A stretch of DNA of 64,000 bases from Leadbetterella lacustris (lineage in GTDB: Bacteria > Bacteroidota > Bacteroidia > Cytophagales > Spirosomataceae). The position numbers and the translations under genes were made by a program. Positions 9,044 to 16,786 of this stretch are shown one piece after another. Numbering within the stretch: the first letter of the stretch is position 1; each line of letters begins with the position of its first letter. The notes under the pieces were generated by a model. The model had not been told where the DNA came from. It did no database searches and saw only the letters and a program-made list of their open reading frames with translations. The DNA is taken from assembly GCA_965234335.1 (NCBI GenBank), contig OZ248424.1, positions 372,001-436,000 on the forward strand. Direction: 5' to 3'.

Positions 9044-9294
9044 AAAAGCTATTTTCTGATGACGCTTGGGAAGACTATTTATACTGGCAAGCCACAGATA
9101 AGAGTGTAATGAAGAAAATTAATACGCTTATCAAAGAAATTGAGCGAACACCATTTGAAGGTAGTGGCAAACCAGAACCATTAAAACACAATTTGTCTGG
9201 CTGGTGGTCGAGAAGAATCAACTTGGAACATAGATTGGTTTATAAAATTGAAAATGACACAATTGTAATTACGCTGTGTCGCTTTCATTATTGA
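9040..9294 (+). CDS. type II toxin, YoeB/Txe family mRNA interferase
   Basis: 84-residue RelE-fold toxin, the same length as E. coli YoeB. The catalytic residues known from YoeB fall at the same numbers: Glu46 (in GSGKPE), Arg65 (NLEHR) and the terminal His83-Tyr84 (RFHY). PLKHNLSGWWSRRINLEHRLVY is the family hallmark. Expected to bind the ribosomal A site and cleave mRNA during translation, blocked by the upstream antitoxin. Nothing suggests inactivation. A typical addiction module in an otherwise ordinary region. Confidence 0.95.
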   Translation: MKKLFSDDAWEDYLYWQATDKSVMKKINTLIKEIERTPFEGSGKPEPLKHNLSGWWSRRINLEHRLVYKIENDTIVITLCRFHY

Positions 9295-9442
9295 AAACAA
9301 ATCAATCATCTACCACAAGTTGTTTTATTGCAAATCATATCACGATGCATATAGACACATTTTAGTGGATGTTTTATTTTTTGACTTTGTCATGAAAAGA
9401 AATGACTGTCAACTCCTTTCACTTCATGTTTCTAAACAAAAA

Positions 9443-9469
9443 ACCCTCCCAAACATAATCCGGGAGGGT
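9443..9469 (-). terminator. intrinsic terminator after the aldehyde dehydrogenase gene
   Basis: Stem ACCCTCCC (9443-9450) pairs with GGGAGGGT (9462-9469) around an 11-nt loop. Read on the minus strand, the hairpin is followed by a run of T residues, so it ends the FAH-aldehyde dehydrogenase transcript, 22 nt after its stop codon. Confidence 0.8.
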
Positions 9470-9490
9470 CAATTATATCTGATTCAAATA

Positions 9491-11053
9491 CTACTTCTTC
9501 ATTTCCCCATTCACTTTCCTCCAAATGCCCAAAGCATTGTTGTCTTGAAGTTCGGCAGGAAGCAAAGCATCGGGCATATCTTGATAACAAACCGGCCTTG
9601 TAAATCTCGTGATGGCCATCGTGCCTACCGAAGTGCTGCGGCTGTCTGTGGTGGCAGGATATGGGCCACCGTGTACCATGGCGTGCGTAACTTCTACACC
9701 GGTCGGGAATCCGTTGATGATTAGTCTGCCTACTTTCTGTTCTAGAAGTTCTAACAAATCTGCATATTCGGCTAGTTCTTCTGGAGAGCCAAAAACTGTG
9801 GCCGTTAGGTGACCCGAAAGATTACGAGCAACCTCAACTATTTCCTCTCGGCTGTTGGCTTCTACCACCAAGCTCGAAGGGCCAAAAACCTCTTCTTTTA
9901 GCGTTTCGCTGTCTTTAAAGGTTTGATAGTCCGCTTTAAATATAACAGGTTGAGCAGCAGTAAAACCTTCTGGTTTTTTGCCAAAGCTGATTACTTTAGC
10001 ATATTTTTCAAACTCCTCAATGCCCTTGTGATAAACCGACTGTATGCCCTTGTTAAGCATTACACCACCATTAGACTCCGCCGAAACGCTCTCTAGTTTT
10101 TCTACAAAGGCATCATCTTTTTCTATAACCAAAAGCCCCGGATTGGTACAAAACTGACCCACTCCCATCGTTACCGAATTCATGTAGTTTTGAGCCAAAA
10201 CATCTCCTTTTTCTTTGAGTGTTTTTGGCAAAATAAATACCGGATTGATACTGCCCATTTCGGCATAGACTGGTATAGGTTCTGGTCTAGCGGCGGCCGC
10301 ATCAAACAGCGATTTTCCACCTCTCAGTGACCCCGTAAAACCGATGGCTTTGATCAACGGGTGTTTTACCAAAGCTTGGCCAATTTCAATACTATCATCA
10401 AAAACCAAAGAGAATACACCATCGGGCATAGCCGTTTTTTGAGCAGCCGCCAAAATGGCTCTACCCACTAACTCCGAAGTACCCAAATGCGATGGATGGC
10501 CTTTAAAAACTACTGGGCAACCTGCGGCCAATGCCGAAACGGTATCGCCACCCGCCACCGAGAACGCCAACGGAAAATTACTCGCTCCAAATATACCCAC
10601 AGGCCCAAGGGGTCTTTCCATCGCCCTGATGTCTGGTTTGGCAAGTGGCTGCCTGTCTGGCTGTGCGGTGTCTATGATGGCATTTACCCAAGAGCCATCT
10701 TTTAGCAAACTTGCAAATAACCTAAGCTGGCCCATTGTACGGCCTCTTTCGCCCTGAGCTCTGCCCGCAGGCAAGCCACTTTCGGCGGTGTATCTTTCTA
10801 TTAGCGTATCTCCCAAAGCCTCTATTTCTGCAGCTATGGCTTCAAGAAAATCGGCTTTTTCGGCACCTGATTTTTTTCTGTAAGTAGCAAAGGCCGCCTT
10901 GGCTTTGTGAACAGCCAAATCGAGTTCGCTTGCGGTTGCCTTGAAAAACAAGGGGCCAATAGGCTCGCCCGAGGCTGGATTGATGGCCTGAATGCCCACT
11001 GTGCCTTCTGAAGATTCTGTGAATCCAATTAGATTTTTTCCTAAAACTTGCAT
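9491..11053 (-). CDS. 2-oxoglutarate semialdehyde (2,5-dioxovalerate) dehydrogenase, NAD(P)-dependent
   Basis: 520-residue aldehyde dehydrogenase of the alpha-ketoglutarate-semialdehyde (KGSADH type III) branch, converting 2,5-dioxopentanoate to 2-oxoglutarate, the last step of oxidative pentose and aldarate pathways. GASNFPLAFSVAGGDT contains the catalytic-loop Asn, AIGFTGSLRGG is the nucleotide-binding turn, YAEMGSINP carries the general base Glu, and GQFCTNPG carries the nucleophilic Cys. The ATG directly follows the stop of the upstream FAH-family gene (TAA-ATG), so the two are translated together. That coupling supports the semialdehyde assignment over a generic ALDH. Confidence 0.88.
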   Translation of the reverse strand: MQVLGKNLIGFTESSEGTVGIQAINPASGEPIGPLFFKATASELDLAVHKAKAAFATYRKKSGAEKADFLEAIAAEIEALGDTLIERYTAESGLPAGRAQGERGRTMGQLRLFASLLKDGSWVNAIIDTAQPDRQPLAKPDIRAMERPLGPVGIFGASNFPLAFSVAGGDTVSALAAGCPVVFKGHPSHLGTSELVGRAILAAAQKTAMPDGVFSLVFDDSIEIGQALVKHPLIKAIGFTGSLRGGKSLFDAAAARPEPIPVYAEMGSINPVFILPKTLKEKGDVLAQNYMNSVTMGVGQFCTNPGLLVIEKDDAFVEKLESVSAESNGGVMLNKGIQSVYHKGIEEFEKYAKVISFGKKPEGFTAAQPVIFKADYQTFKDSETLKEEVFGPSSLVVEANSREEIVEVARNLSGHLTATVFGSPEELAEYADLLELLEQKVGRLIINGFPTGVEVTHAMVHGGPYPATTDSRSTSVGTMAITRFTRPVCYQDMPDALLPAELQDNNALGIWRKVNGEMKK

Positions 11054-11908
11054 TTATTCTACTTTATTAATGAGCGTACCTATGTTGTCAATACTGATTT
11101 TTACCACGTCGCCGCTGATCATCGTGAAGTCGTCTGGCGGTACGGTTCCCGTGCCCGTCATCAAGAACACGCCTTGCGGAAAACTGCACTCACGGGTAAG
11201 ATATTCTACCAATTCGGGCAATTCACGTTTCATTTGCGAAAGCTGCGTTTTTCCCTCAAAAACTGTTTTTTCTTCACGAAGGATTTCTACCGAAATGTCT
11301 GTATCTCTGCTTATTGGCTCTTCCAAGACTAGCAAACACGGCCCAATGGCGGCACTTTTGTCGTAGCTTTTGGCTTGTGGCAAATAGAGCGGATTTTCGC
11401 CTTCGATGTCTCTCGAACTCACGTCGTTGCCTATGGTGTAGCCCGCTATTTGGTTTTGGTTGTTCACAAAAAGCGTCAACTCGGGCTCAGGCACATTCCA
11501 TTTGGAGTCTTTACGGATTCTGATGTCTTGCAAATGCCCTACCGTACGGGCTGCGGTGGCTTTAAAAAATATCTCAGGACGTTCGGCATCGTAAACTCTG
11601 TCATAGAAATCGCCCCCGCCCGCGTCTTTGGACTCTTCCATTCGGGCGGTTTTACTTCTAAGATAAGTAACACCCGAGGCCCATATTTCTTGTGAAACGA
11701 TGGGTGCTAAAATGGTACTTTCCTCTAATGAGGCAACACTTTCTGCGTTTTTTATTTTGTCATTCAAAAAAGCATATAATCCAGATTGGTTCACGAGGTC
11801 ATCCCAACCTATGTCGCTAATTTTAAAAAACTTCGCATCTTTTTCGGCAATTATGCCTTGGGTAGTATTGTATATTTTCACTGGTTGAATTTTTGGGCAA
11901 TTTAGCAA
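11054..11908 (-). CDS. FAH-family 2-keto-3-deoxy-pentonate dehydratase (probable)
   Basis: About 284 residues of the fumarylacetoacetate hydrolase fold. The metal-site segment VPEPELTLFV and the stretch GNDVSSRDIEGENPLYLPQA are typical of the 2-keto-3-deoxy-D-arabinonate/xylonate dehydratase subgroup, which makes 2-oxoglutarate semialdehyde from the deoxy-keto acid. The next gene encodes the matching semialdehyde dehydrogenase with no gap, giving the last two steps of a non-phosphorylating pentose route. The annotated start is a TTG at 11908; a GTG at 11881 (giving MKIYNTTQGI) is an equally good alternative. The sugar dehydrogenase and first dehydratase are not in the window, so xylose, arabinose or another source stays open. 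Confidence 0.78.
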   Translation of the reverse strand: MLNCPKIQPVKIYNTTQGIIAEKDAKFFKISDIGWDDLVNQSGLYAFLNDKIKNAESVASLEESTILAPIVSQEIWASGVTYLRSKTARMEESKDAGGGDFYDRVYDAERPEIFFKATAARTVGHLQDIRIRKDSKWNVPEPELTLFVNNQNQIAGYTIGNDVSSRDIEGENPLYLPQAKSYDKSAAIGPCLLVLEEPISRDTDISVEILREEKTVFEGKTQLSQMKRELPELVEYLTRECSFPQGVFLMTGTGTVPPDDFTMISGDVVKISIDNIGTLINKVE

Positions 11909-11957
11909 TTTTTTTACTATTCGAAACCCTTAAACCCGACTTTGTGTTTACAATTAA

Positions 11958-12491
11958 ATGTCAACCCTAAAAATGCCCCAAATTATCAATATTCCGCTTG
12001 TAGACGACGCCGACAACATCATTGGCCATGCCGAAAAGTTGGAAGTTCATCTGCAAGGTTGGCTTCACCGGGCGTTTTCCATATTAGTTTTTAATGCAAA
12101 AAACGAGATGCTGATTCATCAGAGGGCTTTTGGGAAATATCATTCTCCGGGGCTTTGGACCAACACTTGCTGTGGACACCCCAATGAGGGCGAAAGCATG
12201 GAGGCTGCCGTACACCGTAGGCTACAGGAAGAGATGGGCTTCGATTGTGCACTCTCGCACAAGTTTACGTTCAGATACAAAGCGGTTTTTGACAATGGCC
12301 TGACCGAAAACGAAATTGACCATGTTTATATAGGCACTTTTAACGATACTTTTATGGTTAACCCCGACGAAGTGGCCGCTTACAAATGGCTATCCATCTC
12401 CGAAATCCAAAAACTGAACTTGCAAAATCCTGAAGATTTCACGGTTTGGTTTAGAGAAATCATGCGTCATGAAGCCGAATTATTGGCTTGA
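11958..12491 (+). CDS. idi: isopentenyl-diphosphate delta-isomerase, type I
   Basis: 177-residue Nudix-fold isomerase interconverting IPP and DMAPP in the cytoplasm. WTNTCCGHP (Cys72 equivalent to the catalytic Cys of E. coli Idi), HRRLQEEMG (Nudix box) and ENEIDHVY (catalytic Glu) are all intact. ATG at 11958, with an alternative ATG at 11973. It supplies DMAPP for isoprenoids including the carotenoids made by crtB/crtI 42 kb away. It is the last gene before the accessory island on this side. Confidence 0.96.
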   Translation: MSTLKMPQIINIPLVDDADNIIGHAEKLEVHLQGWLHRAFSILVFNAKNEMLIHQRAFGKYHSPGLWTNTCCGHPNEGESMEAAVHRRLQEEMGFDCALSHKFTFRYKAVFDNGLTENEIDHVYIGTFNDTFMVNPDEVAAYKWLSISEIQKLNLQNPEDFTVWFREIMRHEAELLA

Positions 12492-12530
12492 TTTACTGGT
12501 TCAAATATGTTGTGAAAAGTTGTTTTTGAA

Positions 12531-12616
12531 TTTTTAGTACCCAAAAACCTACCGCTTTTTTCATTTTTAGTATCCAAAAACCTATCAAATTTTTCATTTT
12601 TAGTACCCAAAAGAAA
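12531..12616. repeat. three 33-bp tandem units (TTTTTAGTACCCAAAA family)
   Basis: TTTTTAGTA(C/T)CCAAAA recurs at 12531, 12564 and 12597, an exact 33-bp period. On the minus strand the period equals 11 codons (GTKNEK repeats), but no convincing gene uses it. The same unit occurs again at 14829, 14863 and 14896 upstream of the AlbA_2 gene. It marks the outer end of the long direct repeat described next. Confidence 0.85.
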
Positions 12617-12988
12617 TTTTAAGGCCAAAAAAATGTCAAAAACTTGGCTAATTTTGGCCCCTAATATCAGTGTATTAAATATTCCGGTAGACATTCCGGC
12701 TCAAAGTGAGCCATATTTACCTACTAAAACACCCATCATGGCAGGCCAGCCCAAAAGCCCAAAACGAGGAAAATGGGTTTTCAAAATTTTTAAACTCCTG
12801 GCATTTTCACAAAAGAGCCTGTGTTAAGGAATTGAATGGATGTAGAATGTTGGACTCCTTGTGAAGTTTAAGAGATGCTTAGCTGCGGGTTTTTGCCGAA
12901 CAAAAAGCAGCAAAAACTCCCATACTTTGATTGCGGTCAGGCTAATGCTGCATTCAGGCTTTCTTTTAGATTGCTAGATGTTTAGCTG
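12562..12988. repeat. long direct repeat, copy 1 (pairs with 14861-15288)
   Basis: About 427 bp that recur at 14861-15288 with roughly 90% or better identity by eye. Shared parts include the 33-bp units, AATATTCCGGTAGACATTCC, GAGATGCTTAGCTGCGGG and a gene-proximal core with ACTTTGATTGCGGTCAG at 12924-12940, then GCATTCAGGCTTTCTTTT. The same core, but not the distal part, occurs in two other repeats of the island (21871 and 22962). Together with its partner it brackets the AlbA_2 gene. No transposase or integrase lies inside. Confidence 0.9.
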
Positions 12989-12989
12989 C

Positions 12990-13300
12990 TGGCTCTTGTC
13001 GTCCATCCTTGCAAACTATTGGTAATATTGAGTTTCTGTGTCATTGTTGTGTCGGCTGAGTGATGCGTTATTATTTTTTTGAAGCGTTAGAAAAAATATT
13101 TTAAAATTATTTTTGGGTTAGTAAGGTGGAAGCTCTTTTTGATTTTTGGTCTGTGCTTTGGCTTGTGCGAATTGCAAATGTGCTTACACCTGTGGGCTGA
13201 CTTTTTACTTTGGGATTTTCCAATGAAATAAACAAATCGTTGTAATACAAGTAGTTATGTGTTATTTTAGTAGTCATTTGATTTTGTAAACAATTAAGAC
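12990..13300 (-). other. non-coding 3' element downstream of the AlbA_2 gene
   Basis: About 310 bp between copy 1 and the AlbA_2 stop. A 67-codon minus-strand frame (13107-13310) overlaps the AlbA_2 end but is low-complexity and looks non-genic. On the minus strand it contains TTCTAACGCTTC and AATAACGCATCACTCAGCCG, AACG-bearing motifs of the kind that border other elements in this island. I read it as part of the structured 3' DNA that follows genes here; its function is unknown. Confidence 0.4.
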
Positions 13301-14749
13301 TTAAGTCCAAAACGGCACATACGAAGCAAACTTTTTAGAAACATTTTCAGGGTCTGATGCTTTTATCAAACCAGCCTCTAAAGTATCAGCAATTATTTTT
13401 GAGGCAAACGAAACGTTGTTTTTTGCAATATTGAAACGCTTACGAACCGATTGATTATTTACTTGCTGATTGTTTACATATTGCAAACAAGTGTGTTGAT
13501 AGCAAGCCCGAATTCTATCGTCATTATTCATACGGGTTAATGGAGTTGGTGCATACATAATTACCCTTGTATAATCATCGCCTCTAATAAATTTTGGGGC
13601 AGGCAATTGAAATACTTCGATAGATTCAATTGCTCTATCAATTCCGCTTCCTCTTTCTTCGCAAATATTTAATCTTCGCATTAACGAAGCTAAGTTTTCG
13701 TTTCTTGATTTTGGTGCTGTGTCTATAAAACGATTGGTGTCAACCAATGGAACGCCAGGATTAGTTATTTCTATTCTGTCCGTGAATATTTCAATCATTA
13801 CACCTGAACCAGTAACTGAAAAGTCCTGATGTATTAAAGCATTAGCCACAAATTCACGAATGGCTTTTTCGGGATATACTTTTACTTTTTTACGCAAAGC
13901 ATTTTCAATTACTTCATTGGATGGCAATTGGTCCATAATGTAATTTACCAATCCTTCAAAACCCGACGCATAACCCCTGCCGCCTTCTTGTTCTTTCAAA
14001 GCATTTATTCTGCTCGCTTCTTTATAAACAATTACCCGAATGGCTTTACGTTTTAGTTCTTTAAAACTCTTTACATCTTTTGAAAACAGGATTGCTCCAA
14101 GATTTAAAATATCCCAACCGTTTTGTGTTTTCTTTATTAAATCATCAGTTGCCAACGTTTGCAAAATACTCAATTTGGTATCGGGCAAACGCTTTTCTTG
14201 TAGTGTAAAATAGCTGTCGTAATCAAGCAATTTCATTACATCATCATCGCTTACATTGTGCATAGCTATTTGTGCTTCAAAATCGAAACCTGTTGAAATT
14301 GCAACGAGTTGTTTTACTTCGTGGCGTGATAATTTTACGGTTTGTCCTGCACTTCGTTTAAAGCTTTCAAAAATATCGCTACCTCTTAAATGAACTGGCT
14401 TATCGCTATGTTCAGGAATATGAATAAACAAAACGGCATTGCCTTTATAATCAGCAACGGTATGTTCTATGCCGACAGGTTGAGCCAAATTGTTTCTCGC
14501 AATGTTTCCCAATTTTTGAACGACATTATCCATTTCTGCTTTGTCTAGTGGTTTTGGTTTGCCATCATTGTCAATTCCAAAAGCCAAATAACCACCAATT
14601 GCGTGATTAGCAAAGGCAGAAATATGCTGTGCCAAGCGTTCGCTTTTGTCTGATAAACCGCTTTTCCAATCTATCTCATTCAGTTCTTGTGGAACTGGTT
14701 GCAGACTTTTTGTTAGCAATTGTATGGCTGTTTCTACCCAATGATTCAT
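13301..14749 (-). CDS. AlbA_2 (Schlafen-like) / ATPase winged-helix protein
   Basis: 482 residues. The N-terminal AlbA_2 domain (EIDWKSGLSDKSERLAQHIS to GGYLAFGIDNDG, about 24-65) is the putative nucleic-acid-binding part found in Schlafen-like and COG2865 proteins. The middle carries a GHKL-like ATPase region: YPEKAIREFVANALIHQDFS with the Asn of the N box, then EITNPGVP and EERGSGIDRAI. The C-terminus is a predicted winged helix (VRKRFNIAKNNVSFASKIIADTL). Members are common in variable regions and are sometimes linked to defence; a role as a regulator is equally possible. Its stop is followed by a non-coding element, and long direct repeats lie on both sides. Confidence 0.82.
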   Translation of the reverse strand: MNHWVETAIQLLTKSLQPVPQELNEIDWKSGLSDKSERLAQHISAFANHAIGGYLAFGIDNDGKPKPLDKAEMDNVVQKLGNIARNNLAQPVGIEHTVADYKGNAVLFIHIPEHSDKPVHLRGSDIFESFKRSAGQTVKLSRHEVKQLVAISTGFDFEAQIAMHNVSDDDVMKLLDYDSYFTLQEKRLPDTKLSILQTLATDDLIKKTQNGWDILNLGAILFSKDVKSFKELKRKAIRVIVYKEASRINALKEQEGGRGYASGFEGLVNYIMDQLPSNEVIENALRKKVKVYPEKAIREFVANALIHQDFSVTGSGVMIEIFTDRIEITNPGVPLVDTNRFIDTAPKSRNENLASLMRRLNICEERGSGIDRAIESIEVFQLPAPKFIRGDDYTRVIMYAPTPLTRMNNDDRIRACYQHTCLQYVNNQQVNNQSVRKRFNIAKNNVSFASKIIADTLEAGLIKASDPENVSKKFASYVPFWT

Positions 14750-14828
14750 TTTGTAAATTTCGCTTATTTAATATTTACTTCAATTATTTTACCTGTATCA
14801 ATTCCAAAGACATCAACCACTTTTTCCA

Positions 14829-14912
14829 TTTTTAGTACCCAAAAGTAATACAATATTTTTCATTTTTAGTATCCAAAAACCTATCACATTTTTCATTTTT
14901 AGTACCCAAAAG
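14829..14912. repeat. three 33/34-bp tandem units upstream of the AlbA_2 gene
   Basis: TTTTTAGTA(C/T)CCAAAA begins at 14829, 14863 and 14896. The last two units belong to copy 2 of the long direct repeat; the first is diverged afterwards. They sit 80-160 bp upstream of the AlbA_2 start codon, in the position where the 23-bp array sits relative to the DUF4143 gene. Confidence 0.8.
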
Positions 14913-15288
14913 AAATTTTAAGGCCAAAAAAATGTCAAAAACTTGGCTAATTTTGGCCCCTAATATCAGTGTATTAAATATTCCGGTAGACATTCCGGCT
15001 CAAAGTGAGCCATATTCACCTACTAAAACACCCATCATGGCAGGCCACCCCAAAAGCCCAAAACGAGGAAAATGGGTTTTAACTAATTTTGAACTCTAGG
15101 CATTTCCACGAAAGTGCTTGTGCCAAGGAATTGAACGGATGTAGAATGTGGACCTTCTTGTGAAGTTTAAGAGATGCTTAGCTGCGGGTTTTTGCCGAAC
15201 AAAAAGCAGCAAAAACTCCCATACTTTGATTGCGGTCAGGCTAATGCTGCATTCAGGCTTTCTTTTGGTCTGCTAGATGTTTGGCTGA
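14861..15288. repeat. long direct repeat, copy 2 (pairs with 12562-12988)
   Basis: Second copy of the 430-bp repeat, in the same orientation. The core ACTTTGATTGCGGTCAG is at 15223-15239. It ends inside the methyltransferase fragment, whose last residues (GNQPNI) and stop codon are supplied by the repeat. That shows the repeat edge is fused directly to the 3' end of the neighbouring gene. Confidence 0.9.
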
Positions 15289-16007
15289 TTGCCCATTTTG
15301 TTATCAAGTTTTAGTTCTGTTTTATATTCAGTTCTTGGTTCTTCAACAAGAAATAATTCAAGTTCTTTTTTGTCGTTAAAACCACCAGTTTTTTGTCTAT
15401 AAGCTGCAGATGTTTTAGGGTTTTCAATTTCAATTTTTCGATTTTTGCTTATTGTCAAAAATTCTTCTTCTTGGTCAATTCCTAAATATCGTCTGTTTGC
15501 CAAATTAGCGGCTATCCCTGTTGTTGAACTTCCTGCAAATGGATCTAAAATCCAAGCATTTGGCTTTGTTGAAGCCAAAATAAGTCTTGTTAAAACTGAC
15601 AAAGGTTTTTGTGTTGGGTGTTTTCCGCAAGATTTTTCCCAAGGTGCAATTGCTGGCAATTTCCAAACATCTTTCATTTGTTTGTCGCCATTTAGTTTTT
15701 TCATTAATTCATAATTGAAATAATGAGGGACTTTGTCGCTTTTTCTTGCCCAAATAATTTGCTCTGTCGAATATGTGAAATATCTACAAGAAAAATTTGG
15801 TGGTGGATTGGTTTTTTCCCAAGTGATTACATTAAGAATTTTAAAACCTAATTCGTTCAGAATTTGTCCAACCGAAAAAATGTTGTGCATTGTTCCGCTG
15901 ATCCAAATAGTGGCATCGTCTTTCATTTTGTCACGAACTAATGAAAGCCATTTTCGATTGAAGTTGTTTATATATTCAAACCCTTCGGATTTGTCCCATT
16001 TTCCTTT
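15273..16007 (-). pseudogene. beta-class DNA (N4/N6) methyltransferase, 5'-truncated
   Basis: C-terminal two thirds of a PF01555 methyltransferase. The frame is open from 16007 (KGKWDKSEGFEYINNFN), with the first ATG at 15926. Seen: WISGTMHNIFSVGQ, NPPPNFSCRYFTYSTEQIIWAR, GKHPTQKP and the SAM-binding DPFAGSSTTG. In the beta class the catalytic DPPY motif lies N-terminal to all of these, and it is missing: a stop (TAG, 16008-16010) precedes the remaining frame. It is therefore very probably inactive. The residues upstream in another frame resemble the C-terminus of a second methyltransferase, so this is a recombination junction. The 3' end runs into repeat copy 2. Confidence 0.82.
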
Positions 16008-16009
16008 CT

Positions 16010-16058
16010 AAACAGTTCCGCTGTTGCTGGATTCTCAATTTCTGCTTCTATTTTTTGT
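16010..16058 (-). pseudogene. C-terminal relic of a second methyltransferase
   Basis: Minus-strand reading frame QKIEAEIENPATAELFRKEN, similar to KIEIENPKTSAAYRQKTG in the C-terminus of the adjacent methyltransferase fragment. It begins inside the 3' end of the 16048-16443 gene and runs, out of frame, into the truncated methyltransferase. It looks like the tail left from another copy after a deletion. It is short, so the call rests on local similarity only. Confidence 0.5.
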
Positions 16059-16443
16059 TAAATATTTCCAATAATAAATTCTTTGGTTTAGCTACTATTT
16101 CAAGTTTATACTCATCAAAACTATTAATATAGGCTGCTTCAAATCCTGTTTTGAAAGAACAATAAATACAGATATTTATTACTGAAAAATTTTGGTTTTC
16201 ACTAATTATTTCAAAATCCGCTTTGCTATATTGGGTTCCAATGCTGCAATTAGATATATCTTTTTTAGATGAAATGTAATCTTCATAACACGACCATCTT
16301 TGACTACTACCTTCTAAAAAACCAATTTCATAAGCACATACGGGACAAATATGTTCTTCTTTTTCAAAATGAATACATTCTTCAAGAGTTGTTGGTGCAA
16401 CTGCTTGATGAATACAAGTTTGATTGTTATTCAATTTATTCAT
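16048..16443 (-). CDS. hypothetical protein with Cys pairs
   Basis: 131 residues, no family recognised. Two CxxC-type pairs (HICPVCAYE near residue 33 and ICIYCSFKTG near 94) plus other Cys and His suggest a small metal-binding fold. EYKLEIVAKPKNLLLEIFNKK closes the protein. It lies exactly between the N-terminal relic (16467-16601) and the C-terminal fragments of broken methyltransferases, so it may have been inserted into such a gene. No promoter was found; it may be read from the upstream operon. Confidence 0.55.
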   Translation of the reverse strand: MNKLNNNQTCIHQAVAPTTLEECIHFEKEEHICPVCAYEIGFLEGSSQRWSCYEDYISSKKDISNCSIGTQYSKADFEIISENQNFSVINICIYCSFKTGFEAAYINSFDEYKLEIVAKPKNLLLEIFNKK

Positions 16444-16466
16444 AGCAAAGTTTCTTTACGTCAGTA

Positions 16467-16601
16467 TTAAAATCGGGATTCAAAGTCTTCTGATTTATCA
16501 CATCTTCCTTTGTTTAAACTATCAATTTTTTCACTTTGAATTGATAATTCGTTATTTGATAAAAAATAAGGAGGAATAACAGGATTTATTATAGCCAAAT
16601 T
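16467..16601 (-). pseudogene. N-terminal relic of a beta-class DNA methyltransferase
   Basis: A 44-codon open stretch without a start codon encodes NPVIPPYFLSNNELSIQSEK followed by SLNKGRCDKSEDFE. This is the motif-IV region of the same methyltransferase family (usual form DPPYFLSN, then VNKGxWDKSxGFE), with the catalytic Asp replaced by Ile (IPPY). It overlaps the end of the small ORF upstream and stops at 16467. The KGxxDKSExFE segment is also present at the start of the 15273-16007 fragment, so the two pieces come from different copies. Confidence 0.65.
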
Positions 16602-16786
16602 CTAAAATCTTGATACTGGGTATCGCTGTTAAAGTCTAGTTCTTTGTCTTCATCCCAATATAATTCTGTGAATAATTCATAATCTTCACCATACCCTTTA
16701 CATACTAAAAGCATCTTTTGACAACCTAGAATTTTAAAAAGAAACAAAATTGGTTTTGCGAAACGCCGACTAACATTTACTTCCAT
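16589..16786 (-). CDS. small hypothetical protein, last gene of the dpn/rhuM operon
   Basis: 65 residues: basic, hydrophobic N-terminal half, then an acidic, aromatic half (YELFTELYWDEDKELDF) ending QYQDFRIWL. Its ATG overlaps the rhuM stop (TAATG), so it is probably translated with rhuM. No family recognised. The overlap of its 3' end with methyltransferase debris could mean its end was altered by recombination. Confidence 0.5.
   Translation of the reverse strand: MEVNVSRRFAKPILFLFKILGCQKMLLVCKGYGEDYELFTELYWDEDKELDFNSDTQYQDFRIWL

Noticed and set aside
9320..9724. Plus-strand ORF over the end of the aldehyde dehydrogenase gene
   Set aside because: It is antisense to a clear coding gene and spans its terminator.
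12531..12694. Minus-strand ORF with GTKNEK repeats
   Set aside because: It is the translation of the 33-bp tandem repeat and long-repeat DNA; no start signal or domain, and the same frame is broken in the other copy.
13107..13310. 67-codon ORF overlapping the AlbA_2 stop
   Set aside because: Ser/Thr/Lys-rich, no domain, runs into non-coding element DNA; treated as chance.
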